Below are positions 34,315 to 43,499 of a DNA stretch of 64,000 nucleotides, one piece after another. A program made the position numbers and the translations under genes. Numbering within the stretch: the first letter of the stretch is position 1; the number at the start of each line of letters is the position of its first letter. The notes under the pieces are model-generated. The model did no database searches and had not been told where the DNA came from. It worked only from the letters and a program-made list of their open reading frames with translations. Origin of the DNA: Marinilactibacillus sp036039175 (lineage in GTDB: Bacteria > Bacillota > Bacilli > Lactobacillales > Carnobacteriaceae_A); NCBI RefSeq assembly GCF_036039175.1, contig NZ_JAYXKP010000001.1, positions 372,001-436,000 of the forward strand, written 5' to 3'.

Positions 34315-36285
34315 TTAAGAGTTCAGTTCATTCTCTTCCAGTATGTTAGTCGATTCCAGAATACTTCCATCTTCTTCCAAAGAAAATTCCACATTCTCTT
34401 CAATCCATTTTCTTCTTGGATCTACTTTGTTACCCATTAAAACCGATACACGACGTTCTGCTTGTGCAAGGTCATCAAGAGTCACTCGAATCAGCGTTCT
34501 AGTATCTGGATCCATAGTGGTCTCCCAAAGCTGATCAGCGTTCATCTCACCTAAACCTTTATACCGTTGGATAATATAATTCTTACCATAGTTTTTCAAT
34601 GTGACAGAAAGTTCTTCGTCCGTCCAAGCATAATCTGTCTTCTCATTTTTTCCTTTACCTTGAGAAACTTTATATAAAGGGGGCAATGCCAAATAGATCT
34701 TCCCTTGCTCAATCAATGGTTTCATATAACGATAAAAGAAGGTTAAAAGCAAGACTTGGATATGCGCGCCATCCGTATCGGCATCGGTCATAATGATAAT
34801 TTTATCGTAGTTACAGTCTTTGATATCAAATTCTGGTCCTACTCCTGCTCCGATCGTATAAATCATTGTACTAATTTCTTCATTTTTCAAAATATCTTGC
34901 ATATTCGCTTTTTCAGTGTTGATCACTTTACCTCTAAGAGGTAAAATTGCCTGAAATTTACGATCTCTTCCTTGTTTAGCTGAACCACCTGCGGAATCAC
35001 CCTCTACAAGATACAGTTCATTCTTTTTAGCATTTCGTCCCTGTGCCGGTGTTAACTTACCAGAAAGCAAAGTCTCGCGTTTCTTTTTCTTACCGTTTCT
35101 AGATTCTTCTTTGGCTTTTCTGGCAGCTTCACGAGCTTCACGCGCCTTGATCGCTTTTCTGACAATCTGCTGACTCATTTCTCCATTTTCTGAAAGGTAG
35201 AAATTTAATTGCTCAGATACGACCGTATCACAGGCTGCTCTCGCTTCTGTTGTTCCTAACTTACTCTTAGTCTGACCTTCGAACTGTAAGATGTTTTCAG
35301 GAATTCTAACAGAAATAATGATTGCAATACCTTCCCTGACATCTGTCCCTTCAAGGTTTTTTTCTTTTTCTTTCAATAGACCTGTACGACGGGCATATTC
35401 GTTGAAAGTCTTTGTAATTGCCGCTTTCGTTCCGATTTCATGCGTTCCGCCATCTCTTGTTCGAACATTGTTGACAAAACTCAAGACACTTTCTGAGTAA
35501 CCGTCATTGTATTGAAAAGCACATTCAACTTCAATCTGATTATTTTCGCCTTCGAAATAAGCAATCGGTGTCAATGTATCTTTTTCTTCATTGATATAAT
35601 GAACAAATTCCTTGATACCTTCTTCGTAATGGAAAGTATCCTCGTGACCGTTTCTTTCATCTGTTAGTGTTATTTTTAACCCTTTTAAAAGAAAGGCAGA
35701 CTCTCTTAAGCGTTCTGATAGCAAACTGTAAGAGTAATCAACAGTCGAAAAGATTGTTGTATCTGGTTTGAAATGGATTGTCGTACCATTTTTTCTTTTA
35801 GCCGCTTTTTCTTGTTTCAGTTTTCCAACGGGTCTTCCACCTTTTTCAAATCTCTGAGTATATAAGGTACCTTCACGAACGACTTCTACAATCAGCCATT
35901 CTGAAAGTGCATTAACAACAGAAGCACCTACACCGTGCAACCCTCCCGAAGTTTTATAGCCACCTTCTTGACCGAATTTACCGCCTGCGTGGAGCACAGT
36001 AAAGATGACTTGGATTGTTGGTATGCCGGAAGCATGCATGCCCACTGGCATACCTCTACCGTCGTCTGAGACAGAGATACTACCATCTTTATTAATTTTT
36101 ACGGATATTTCAGTTCCAAATCCAGCTAGTACCTCATCAACCGAGTTATCTACAATCTCATAGACAAGGTGATGTAACCCTCTTGAATCCGTTGACCCAA
36201 TATACATACCAGGTCTTTTTCTAACTGCATCTAATCCTTCTAGTACTTGGATCGATGCATCATCATATTGTGGTTTTTTAGCCAA
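34315..36285 (-). CDS. parE: DNA topoisomerase IV subunit B
   Basis: A 656-aa GHKL ATPase subunit. EIVDNSVDEVLAG and DDGRGMPVG near residues 43-80 bind ATP, GGLHGVGASVVNALS is the lid, and the Toprim region has VEGDSAGGSAKQGRDR and TDADTDGAH. The opening AKKPQYDDASIQVLEGLDAV is ParE-like rather than GyrB-like. The start is a TTG with AAGGAG 9 nt upstream. A 22-bp palindrome lies in its leader. Confidence 0.96.
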   Translation of the reverse strand: MAKKPQYDDASIQVLEGLDAVRKRPGMYIGSTDSRGLHHLVYEIVDNSVDEVLAGFGTEISVKINKDGSISVSDDGRGMPVGMHASGIPTIQVIFTVLHAGGKFGQEGGYKTSGGLHGVGASVVNALSEWLIVEVVREGTLYTQRFEKGGRPVGKLKQEKAAKRKNGTTIHFKPDTTIFSTVDYSYSLLSERLRESAFLLKGLKITLTDERNGHEDTFHYEEGIKEFVHYINEEKDTLTPIAYFEGENNQIEVECAFQYNDGYSESVLSFVNNVRTRDGGTHEIGTKAAITKTFNEYARRTGLLKEKEKNLEGTDVREGIAIIISVRIPENILQFEGQTKSKLGTTEARAACDTVVSEQLNFYLSENGEMSQQIVRKAIKAREAREAARKAKEESRNGKKKKRETLLSGKLTPAQGRNAKKNELYLVEGDSAGGSAKQGRDRKFQAILPLRGKVINTEKANMQDILKNEEISTMIYTIGAGVGPEFDIKDCNYDKIIIMTDADTDGAHIQVLLLTFFYRYMKPLIEQGKIYLALPPLYKVSQGKGKNEKTDYAWTDEELSVTLKNYGKNYIIQRYKGLGEMNADQLWETTMDPDTRTLIRVTLDDLAQAERRVSVLMGNKVDPRRKWIEENVEFSLEEDGSILESTNILEENELNS

Positions 36286-36309
36286 TTCTAGCCACTCCTT
36301 ATATTTCTA

Positions 36310-36331
36310 TTCTTCAAATATATTTGAAGAA
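36310..36331. repeat. 22-bp palindrome in the parE leader
   Basis: TTCTTCAAATA / TATTTGAAGAA is a perfect palindrome 10 bp upstream of the parE ribosome-binding site. As RNA it would form a hairpin next to the start region. Confidence 0.6.
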
Positions 36332-36392
36332 GCTACTGATCTAATTACAAGAAAATAGGAAATTTCCCATCCTGTTTTAAGCAAGCATATTT

Positions 36393-36422
36393 ATCTTACC
36401 ATAAAATCAGCGTTTTTGTGAA
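36393..36422 (-). promoter_or_regulatory. Candidate parE promoter
   Basis: Minus strand TTCACA (36417-36422) and TAAGAT (36393-36398), 18 bp apart. The remaining divergent region to plsY (36423-36609) holds an extended -10 TGGTATGAT (36562-36570) for plsY and no further gene. Confidence 0.45.
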
Positions 36423-36609
36423 GAACATATGTGCTGAATAAATCCTTTTTAACTTCTAAAGTGAATCTTTCTTCCAACTCAATTTCTAACTTTATATTTT
36501 TTTGAGTCAATAATCAATATGCAGATTACGATAAAATTTCTTTTTCCTTTATTCTGATACGTGGTATGATAGACAAAGATATAAATTGGTAAGTTAAGGA
36601 GTGAAGACC

Positions 36610-37212
36610 TTGATAGAAACGCTTATGTTTCTCTTGGCATATTTACTGGGATCAATTCCTTCAGGTGTATGGATCGGTAAATTAATTTTTAAAACGGATA
36701 TTCGCGAACATGGAAGCGGGAATACAGGAACAACAAATACATATAGAGTTCTTGGAAAAACCGCCGGAACAATCGTTTTAGTAATGGATATTTTAAAAGG
36801 AACCATCGCGGCTCTATTACCACTATTTTTAGGAAGTAATGTTCACCCTATGGTCGTTGGTTTGTTCGCTGTTATCGGACACGTATTTCCGATATTTGCT
36901 AAGTTTAAAGGAGGCAAAGCAGTCGCAACGAGTGCAGGTATTGCACTAGGCGCGCAACCTTTATTTCTCCTTTGTATAGCCGCTATCTGGGGGGCTACCC
37001 TATATGTTACGAGTATGGTCAGTCTTGCGAGCATCATTGCTGTAATCATTGCCGCAATCGCTTCTCTTTTTTTAGGAGATATGTTGTTCGCTGTGATTGC
37101 TTGGATTGCTATGATTATTGTGATCGTTCGACATAGCTCTAATATTGTTCGCATAAAAAATGGTACGGAAAGTAAAGTGCCTTTTGGTCTCAAAAAGAAC
37201 AAATCGTCATAA
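36610..37212 (+). CDS. plsY: Glycerol-3-phosphate acyltransferase PlsY
   Basis: A 200-aa membrane enzyme that transfers acyl from acyl-phosphate to glycerol-3-phosphate, the first step of phospholipid synthesis. GSIPSGVWIGKL, HGSGNTGTTNTYRVLGK and FAKFKGGKAVATSAG are the three conserved loops in order, between five helices. I place the start at the TTG 36610, 8 nt after AAGGAG (36596-36601); an upstream GTG at 36601 overlaps the ribosome-binding site. Divergent from parE, as in many Bacilli. Confidence 0.95.
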   Translation: MIETLMFLLAYLLGSIPSGVWIGKLIFKTDIREHGSGNTGTTNTYRVLGKTAGTIVLVMDILKGTIAALLPLFLGSNVHPMVVGLFAVIGHVFPIFAKFKGGKAVATSAGIALGAQPLFLLCIAAIWGATLYVTSMVSLASIIAVIIAAIASLFLGDMLFAVIAWIAMIIVIVRHSSNIVRIKNGTESKVPFGLKKNKSS

Positions 37213-37227
37213 CCTCTATTCAGACAG

Positions 37228-37268
37228 AAAAGAAGCCTTTCCTTATTTTGGGAAAAGGCTTCTTTTGT
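37228..37268. terminator. Bidirectional terminator between plsY and codY
   Basis: AAAAGAAGCCTTTCC pairs with GGAAAAGGCTTCTTTT (one bulge) between convergent genes. Confidence 0.88.
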
Positions 37269-38102
37269 TTAATTTGAAGGATCCTGGTCTGAAAACAATG
37301 TTTTTGAGAAGATCGGATTAAGAACCTTGATATAAGTCCCTTTCATCCCCATAGAGCGCTGCTCTATGACCGAAGCAGATACTAGCTTGCGTAAGGCATT
37401 AACTACGATAGAACGCGTTACACCGATTTTATCAGCGATCTCAGAAGTTGTCAGAATGGTTTCCTGATTATCCGGGTTGATTTGAGAGAAAACGCCTTTA
37501 AGCGCTTTGACTTCAGTCACTGAAAGAGTGGAAATAGCCAACCTCGCACCAGAAAGTTGTTTTTCTATTTCTACTTCATTCTTTCCATATTCTAAAGCAA
37601 TCTCCAAACCAATCATTGAAGCTGCATGTTCGACTAACAATGCATCTACATCGTCAATCTCATCTTGAACCCTTCCTACTAGTAGGGTCCCCAGACGATC
37701 ATCAGATAAAACAATTGGAATAACACTCGTCATTGCTTCTGGATAATTAGCTCTCTTTTCAACAGGAAAAATCGTCAAATTATCATCGATCTTCACATTT
37801 AACGTCGTTTCTGTGACGTTAGATAACCTTTGAATATAGTTATATGGAAACATCTTGTTTTCAATCAAGTTTCTAACTCTTTGCGTATTGACGCGATGTC
37901 TTTCATGATACCCTAGTAAATGACCTTCCGCGTTAACAATATAAATATTTGCATCCAGTATCTTACCCAGGGCGAATGAGATGCTTTTCAATGGAAAGTC
38001 TATTTCATTTGAATTATTAGAAAGAATATACTTTGCCCATTCTTTAACATTAGCCTGTTTATTTAATTCTTTTACTTTTTGTAAAAAGGCTTCATTACTC
38101 AT
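37269..38102 (-). CDS. codY: GTP- and branched-chain amino acid-sensing repressor CodY
   Basis: A 277-aa CodY, slightly longer than the 259-aa Bacillus form. The N-terminal GAF sensor spans about residues 1-170 (GYHERHRVNTQRVRNLIENKMFP and FPVEKR line the pocket region). The C-terminal winged helix reads TSEIADKIGVTRSIVVNALRK and RSMGMKGTYIKVLNP. CodY represses nutrient-limitation genes when amino acids and GTP are plentiful. It is the last gene of xerC-hslV-hslU-codY, 42 nt after hslU, as in B. subtilis. Confidence 0.96.
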   Translation of the reverse strand: MSNEAFLQKVKELNKQANVKEWAKYILSNNSNEIDFPLKSISFALGKILDANIYIVNAEGHLLGYHERHRVNTQRVRNLIENKMFPYNYIQRLSNVTETTLNVKIDDNLTIFPVEKRANYPEAMTSVIPIVLSDDRLGTLLVGRVQDEIDDVDALLVEHAASMIGLEIALEYGKNEVEIEKQLSGARLAISTLSVTEVKALKGVFSQINPDNQETILTTSEIADKIGVTRSIVVNALRKLVSASVIEQRSMGMKGTYIKVLNPIFSKTLFSDQDPSN

Positions 38103-38143
38103 TTAATCTGATTTCCTTTCAGCAATAGCATCATTCTGGTCTA

Positions 38144-39565
38144 TCATAAAATGTAGCGACTTAAATCTTTATCCTCAACGATATGCCCAATCTTATCATC
38201 TACATATTTTTGAGTGATTTTCACTTCGCCCATTTGCATATCAGGAGCTTCAAACAATAATTCTTCTAAAAGTCTCTCAAGAATCGTATGCAGTCTTCTA
38301 GCTCCAATATTATCTGTTGATTCATTCACTTCATAAGCAATTTCAGCGATTCTTTCGATCGACTCCATCGTGAAGATTACATTGATGTTTTCGGTATCTA
38401 ATAAAGCCTGATATTGCTTAATCAAAGCATTATGCGGCTCTGTAAGAATCTTAACAAAATCATCTTTTGTAAGATCATTTAATTCAACGCGAATTGGGAA
38501 TCGTCCTTGTAATTCAGGTATAAGATCACTTGGTTTTGAAACATGGAAAGCGCCTGAGCCAATAAATAAGATATGATCCGTATTAACCGTACCAAATTTC
38601 GTTTTCACGCTAGAGCCTTCAACGATTGGTAAAATATCTCTTTGGACACCTTCTCTTGAAACTTGTCCACTGTTATTTTGACCTTTAGAAGTGATTTTAT
38701 CAATTTCATCTATAAAGACGATTCCTGCATTCTCTGTTAAGTGGACAGCTTCTGCATGAATGTCTTCTTGGTTAATGAGCTTATCAGCTTCTTCTTCAGT
38801 AAAAATTTCTACAGCTTCTTTTACAGTTACACTTCTTTTAACTTTTTTTGTGGGTTTTAATTGACCTAATGTATCCGAAAGATCAATCCCCATTTGTTCT
38901 AGAGGCGCACTCATCGGATTAGATGCAGGTTTCTTTTCATCAACTTTGATTTCAACTTCTCTGCTATCCAATAAACCTTTTTTAATCTGTCTGGTTAATT
39001 CGTCTCGTTTAGTCGAGATTTCAGCTGTTACGGTCTCTGTTTCTTCTGTTTGATCACCATATAGCTGGCTTGGGTCTACACCCATGCTTTGGAACATACC
39101 TGCTAAAGGATTAGGTTCTTGTTTTTTCTTTTCTTGTTTAATGCCTGGTACAAGCGCTTTAGCTACACGGTCAATTGCTTTGTTTTCTGCTTTACCGCGA
39201 ACGTTTCTTCGTTGCTCTTCACGAACAAGTTGTACGGCTGCTTCTGTAAGATCTCTGACCATCGATTCTACATCACGACCAATATACCCAACCTCTGTGA
39301 ATTTAGTTGCTTCTACTTTGATAAAAGGGGCATCAACAATATCTGCAAGTCGACGGGCAATTTCAGTTTTACCAATACCTGTTGCCCCAATCATCAAGAT
39401 GTTTTTAGGTGTAATCTCTTTTTGCATATCATCATCCAATTTCAATCTACGGTAACGATTACGCAAAGCGACAGCAACAGCTTTTTTAGCTTCATTTTGT
39501 CCGACGATATACTTATCCAGTTTTTCTACAATTTCTCTAGGTTTTAAATCCGTTTTAGAATTCAT
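38144..39565 (-). CDS. hslU: ATP-dependent protease ATPase subunit HslU (ClpY)
   Basis: A 473-aa AAA+ unfoldase. GATGIGKTEIARRLA is Walker A (about residue 55), followed by the long I-domain (about 110-240). VFIDEIDKI is Walker B and STDNIGARRLHTILE the sensor 2 region. It feeds substrates to HslV. The ATG at 39565 has GAGGAG upstream, overlapping the hslV stop; a longer frame into hslV is not needed. Operon xerC-hslV-hslU-codY. Confidence 0.96.
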   Translation of the reverse strand: MNSKTDLKPREIVEKLDKYIVGQNEAKKAVAVALRNRYRRLKLDDDMQKEITPKNILMIGATGIGKTEIARRLADIVDAPFIKVEATKFTEVGYIGRDVESMVRDLTEAAVQLVREEQRRNVRGKAENKAIDRVAKALVPGIKQEKKKQEPNPLAGMFQSMGVDPSQLYGDQTEETETVTAEISTKRDELTRQIKKGLLDSREVEIKVDEKKPASNPMSAPLEQMGIDLSDTLGQLKPTKKVKRSVTVKEAVEIFTEEEADKLINQEDIHAEAVHLTENAGIVFIDEIDKITSKGQNNSGQVSREGVQRDILPIVEGSSVKTKFGTVNTDHILFIGSGAFHVSKPSDLIPELQGRFPIRVELNDLTKDDFVKILTEPHNALIKQYQALLDTENINVIFTMESIERIAEIAYEVNESTDNIGARRLHTILERLLEELLFEAPDMQMGEVKITQKYVDDKIGHIVEDKDLSRYIL

Positions 39566-39575
39566 TAGGGTCTCC

Positions 39576-40115
39576 TCACAATTTCTCTGAAATGATATTA
39601 TGGTTTGTAAAGACACAGATATCTGCTGCAACGTTCAAACTATTTTCAGCAATTTCTTTAGCCGATAACGGTCCTCCGTATTGTTTCAAGGCTCTTGCTG
39701 CTGACAATGCAAAGTTTCCACCTGATCCGATTCCAAGGATACCGTCATCTGGTTGGATAACTTCTCCATTACCAGAAATCAGCAGCATCTCGTCTTTATT
39801 CATAACAATCAATAAAGCTTCAAGATTTTTCATCATTTTATCTGTACGCCATTCTTGTGCAAGCTCCACTGCAGCGCGCATCAAATGTCCATTATATTGG
39901 TTCAAATATCCTTCAAATTTCTCTTCTAGTGTAAATGCATCTGCTACACTACCAGCAAATCCAACAAGAACTTCTCCGTTATAAATCTTACGAACTTTAC
40001 GCGCAGTTCCTTTCATAACGACTTGTTCGCCCATTGTGACTTGTCCGTCTCCAGCCATAGCGGACTCTCCGTTATGCTGTATTGCTAATATTGTTGTTGC
40101 ATGAAATTCAACCAT
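39576..40115 (-). CDS. hslV: ATP-dependent protease peptidase subunit HslV (ClpQ)
   Basis: A 179-aa proteasome-beta-like peptidase. MVEFHATTILAIQ at the N-terminus, AGDGQVTMG and IGSGGNFALSAARAL are family motifs. The active nucleophile should be Thr7 after removal of MVEFHA. In the B. subtilis protein, as I recall, residue 2 is a serine that acts as nucleophile; here residue 2 is valine. It partners HslU, encoded just downstream with overlapping signals. Confidence 0.95.
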   Translation of the reverse strand: MVEFHATTILAIQHNGESAMAGDGQVTMGEQVVMKGTARKVRKIYNGEVLVGFAGSVADAFTLEEKFEGYLNQYNGHLMRAAVELAQEWRTDKMMKNLEALLIVMNKDEMLLISGNGEVIQPDDGILGIGSGGNFALSAARALKQYGGPLSAKEIAENSLNVAADICVFTNHNIISEKL

Positions 40116-40150
40116 GATTTTCCTCCATTATAACTAAGAATTGATTTTGT

Positions 40151-41047
40151 TTAAGCTCTAGGATGGTACTTTCGGTAGTCCGACTGCAAATGTTCTTTTG
40201 TAACATGTGCATAAATTTGAGTAGACGATAAACTTTTGTGGCCAAGTAATTCCTGTACGGTCCTCATATCTGCACCATTATCCAAGAGATGCGTGGCAAA
40301 AGTATGTCTCAACATATGTGGTGAAATATTAGAAGTCAACGTACTCTTTTTAAGAATCTGATTCAGTGTGTATTGTACACCTGCTTGAGTGATTTGATCG
40401 CCATGATGATTAATAAACAAGAAGTCGTGATCTTTAGCATACTTTGTCATGATGGCATTTCGGGTCACTTCAATGTATTCTTGAAGGGCAATTGAAGCAT
40501 AGTGACCGAAAGGTACATAACGCTCTTTATTCCCCTTACCTTTAACTAGCATAACACCCATGTCAAAATCCACATCTTCCATTTTCAACCCAGTACACTC
40601 GCTAACACGAATCCCCGTACCATATAAAACTTCTAGTATCGCAATATTTCGGTAATCCAGAGGTTTCGTTCCTACGGCTGCTTCAAATAACTTTTCCATC
40701 TCTTGACTATAGAAAAAGGTTGGTAATCTTAAGCCTCTTTTCTTCATATTCAAATAAGAAAAGGGATTATCCGAAGCTAGCTCATTGTTAAGCAGAAATT
40801 GATAGAACGCTCTTAAACTAGAAATTTTCCTAGAAATAGAGGTTCTAGAATATTCGCGATCATTCAAGTAGCCAAGATAAACTCTAGCGTCTGGTAATGT
40901 AATTGCCAATAAATCATCATTTCCACTCTCTTTCAAAAAAGAAGAAAAGGCTTCTATATCTTCAAGATAGGCTTTTTTTGTCAGATCTGAATAATGACGT
41001 TCATGAATCAGATAGTTCATGAATAAAGTAACTAAATTTCGCTCCAA
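40151..41047 (-). CDS. xerC: Tyrosine recombinase XerC (CodV)
   Basis: A 298-aa tyrosine recombinase. The N-terminal SAM-like DNA-binding domain covers about residues 1-85. The catalytic domain shows GTGIRVSE (Arg), HMLRHTFATHLL (His-x-x-Arg) and HVTKEH preceded by the STQIYAH tyrosine. It resolves chromosome dimers at dif. The start is TTG with AGGAGG 8 nt upstream. Its place ahead of hslV fits a housekeeping Xer protein rather than a mobile-element integrase. Confidence 0.94.
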   Translation of the reverse strand: MERNLVTLFMNYLIHERHYSDLTKKAYLEDIEAFSSFLKESGNDDLLAITLPDARVYLGYLNDREYSRTSISRKISSLRAFYQFLLNNELASDNPFSYLNMKKRGLRLPTFFYSQEMEKLFEAAVGTKPLDYRNIAILEVLYGTGIRVSECTGLKMEDVDFDMGVMLVKGKGNKERYVPFGHYASIALQEYIEVTRNAIMTKYAKDHDFLFINHHGDQITQAGVQYTLNQILKKSTLTSNISPHMLRHTFATHLLDNGADMRTVQELLGHKSLSSTQIYAHVTKEHLQSDYRKYHPRA

Positions 41048-41137
41048 CGAACTTACCTCCTACATTCTTCCTCATATAGTTTAACACATTTCTATAAAAT
41101 TTCGTATAAGAAGAACGGACGCAAAAAGACGCTGAAG

Positions 41138-41185
41138 GTAGAAAATAAGTCGCGTGCTGAACCAGCGAACGACTTATTTGTCTAC
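41138..41185 (-). terminator. Hairpin/terminator between topA and xerC
   Basis: AAATAAGTCG pairs with CGACTTATTT, extended by GTAG/CTAC after small bulges, in the gap between topA and xerC (41048-41202). In many Bacilli trmFO stands here; no such gene is present. Confidence 0.65.
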
Positions 41186-41202
41186 GATCAAAACGTCTAA
41201 AA

Positions 41203-43272
41203 TTATTTTTGAATGTCTTCTGCGTATTCACAGTTAGAGCATTTCACTTGGCTTTGTTTTTTAGTGATTTTTTCTACTAGGAAATGATCACATTTCGGAC
41301 AACTTCTACCTACAGGTTTGTCCCAAGAAGTGAATTCACAGTCTGGATAGCGGTCACAACCGTAGAAAATTCTATTTTTCTTAGATTTTCTTTCCACGAC
41401 TTCCCCTTTTTTACAAAGTGGACAAGTGATTTCAAGTTTCTTGACGATCGGTTTGGTATTACGACAGTCGGGGAAGTTTGAACAAGCATAGAATTTGCCG
41501 TAGCGTCCAATTTTGATGACCATTGGATGACCACATTTTTCACAGTCAAAGCCGGCTGGTTCATCTTCAATTTCGACTTCTTGGATTTCTTTTTCCGCTT
41601 TTTCAACTTCTTCTTTAAAAGGTGTATAGAACTGGTCAATAATTTCTACCCATTCAATCTTTCCTTCTTCAACTGAATCGAGATCTTTTTCCATTTTTGC
41701 AGTAAAGTTTACATCTACAATATTCGGGAAGAACTCTTTGATCATTTCATTAACGATTCCACCTAGTTCAGTAGGTTCAAACCGTTTGTTTTTAAGCGCT
41801 ACATAATATCTTCGTTGAATTGTTTCTAGAGTAGGCGCATACGTTGATGGACGACCGACACCATTTTCTTCAAGCGTTTTAATTAGTGTCGCTTCACTGA
41901 ATCTTGCTGGTGGTTGTGTGAAGTGTTGTTCGGGTTCAAGCGTATCCAGTGATACTTCATCATTCTCTTCCATATCAGGTAGAATATTGTCTTTTTCTTT
42001 AGAAGAATCTTTGTAGACGATTTGATATCCATCAAACTTGATTTTAGATCCATTGGCTCTAAACATTACGCCATTTTGTTCTAGATCTACTCTCATAGTG
42101 TCGTAAATGGCTGGTTTCATTAAACTTGCAATAAATCTTGACCAAATCAAATTATATAACTTGTACTGATCTTTGCTAAGATACTGCTTGATGTCTTCAG
42201 GTCTTCTCATTGCACTAGTCGCTCTAATAGCCTCGTGTGCATCCTGAGCGCCTTCTTTGTTTTTAACAGCGCGAGCCTTCACTGCTGCATACTCTTCGCC
42301 GTAGTCATCATGGATCAGCTGTGTCGCTTCTGCTTTTGCTGTATCAGACAGACGAGTTGAGTCTGTACGCATATAGGTGATTAGGCCAACAGAACCGCCT
42401 CTACCTAAAGAAATCCCTTCGTAAAGCTGTTGCGCAACCATCATCGTTTTACGTGTTCTAAAGTTCAGTTTACCTGCGGCTTCTTGCTGCAGACTACTCG
42501 TCGTAAAAGGATTTTGAGGATTTCTTTTACGTTCTTTCTTAGTAACTTTCTTAACTGTCCAAGGTTCCTCTTTGTTGATTCGCTCAAGTACGGTCTGAGT
42601 TTCTGGTTGATCAGCTAGCGCTTTTTTCTTCCCATCTACACCATAAAAACTTGCTTTAAATTTCTTACGAGACTTGATGAAGTTACCATCTATTGTCCAA
42701 TATTCTTCTGGTTTGAATTGCTTGATTTCATCTTCTCGGTCGCAAATAATCTTAAGTGCCACAGATTGAACACGTCCTGCACTTAATCCACGTTTCACTT
42801 TCTTCCATAGAAGAGGACTAATCTTGTACCCTACAATACGGTCAAGAACACGTCTAGCTTGCTGGGAATCGATTAGATTCTCATCTAAATCTCTCGGGTT
42901 TTTGAGTGCGTTTTTGACAGCATCTTTGGTAATTTCGTTAAACACGACTCGATTTTTCTCATCGTCTCGTAAATCTAACAAATAACTCAAATGCCATGCA
43001 ATCGCTTCTCCTTCGCGATCAGGATCGGCTGCGAGAAAAACTTTTTCAGCTTTTTTTGCGTATTTTTTTAAATCTTTAATAACCGGACCTTTGCCTCGTA
43101 TCGTAATGTAGTCGGGTTCATAATTGTTTTCGAAATCTACGCCCATTCTACTTTTTGGCAAATCTCTGATATGGCCTAAACTGGCTACTACTTTATAATT
43201 TCTACCAAGATATTTTTCAATTGTCTTTGCTTTAGCTGGTGACTCCACAATGACCAAATATTTATAAGCCAA
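41203..43272 (-). CDS. topA: DNA topoisomerase I
   Basis: A 689-aa type IA topoisomerase that relaxes negative supercoils. The Toprim region opens VIVESPAKAKTIEKYL and has DPDREGEAIAWH; GLITYMRTDSTRLS near residue 300 holds the catalytic tyrosine. Three C4 zinc fingers end the protein (CEKCGHP...C, CPLCKKG...C, CPKCDHF...C, about residues 570-685). The start is TTG with AAAGGGG 8 nt upstream. A consensus-like promoter and a structured leader precede it, so it can be transcribed apart from dprA. Confidence 0.96.
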   Translation of the reverse strand: MAYKYLVIVESPAKAKTIEKYLGRNYKVVASLGHIRDLPKSRMGVDFENNYEPDYITIRGKGPVIKDLKKYAKKAEKVFLAADPDREGEAIAWHLSYLLDLRDDEKNRVVFNEITKDAVKNALKNPRDLDENLIDSQQARRVLDRIVGYKISPLLWKKVKRGLSAGRVQSVALKIICDREDEIKQFKPEEYWTIDGNFIKSRKKFKASFYGVDGKKKALADQPETQTVLERINKEEPWTVKKVTKKERKRNPQNPFTTSSLQQEAAGKLNFRTRKTMMVAQQLYEGISLGRGGSVGLITYMRTDSTRLSDTAKAEATQLIHDDYGEEYAAVKARAVKNKEGAQDAHEAIRATSAMRRPEDIKQYLSKDQYKLYNLIWSRFIASLMKPAIYDTMRVDLEQNGVMFRANGSKIKFDGYQIVYKDSSKEKDNILPDMEENDEVSLDTLEPEQHFTQPPARFSEATLIKTLEENGVGRPSTYAPTLETIQRRYYVALKNKRFEPTELGGIVNEMIKEFFPNIVDVNFTAKMEKDLDSVEEGKIEWVEIIDQFYTPFKEEVEKAEKEIQEVEIEDEPAGFDCEKCGHPMVIKIGRYGKFYACSNFPDCRNTKPIVKKLEITCPLCKKGEVVERKSKKNRIFYGCDRYPDCEFTSWDKPVGRSCPKCDHFLVEKITKKQSQVKCSNCEYAEDIQK

Positions 43273-43325
43273 ATGAACGGCCCCTTTCGTTAGTTCTGAT
43301 TTGTAAGATTTGAACTGGTTATTTC

Positions 43326-43443
43326 AGTAAGGAATGGCATCACTTTACGATTAAATTCAGTCTTCTTTCTACTGAATTGCCATATTCTTTTCGTTATGAA
43401 AGAATCGTTACTCATCATATGCTATACGAATAGGGTTTGTCAA
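43326..43443 (-). promoter_or_regulatory. topA promoter and structured mRNA leader
   Basis: On the minus strand a perfect TTGACA (43438-43443) and TATGAT (43414-43419) are 18 bp apart. The leader of about 135 nt can form ATTCTTT/AAAGAAT (43399-43405 with 43384-43390) and ATGGCA/TGCCAT (43378-43383 with 43334-43339), the latter enclosing ATTCAGT/ACTGAAT (43371-43377 with 43355-43361). A further AGTAA/TTACT pair (43408-43412 with 43326-43330) would close a three-way junction, but its 5' arm lies at or before the expected start site. Confidence 0.55.
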
Positions 43444-43499
43444 CTTGCAAGATCAAAAAAAATGAAAACACTTCTATATGCTACATGAAAATGAATCTT

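Noticed and set aside
41001..41231. 76-codon minus-strand frame between topA and xerC
   Set aside because: It overlaps both genes in another frame, has no ribosome-binding site and reads through the terminator hairpin. Judged a chance frame.
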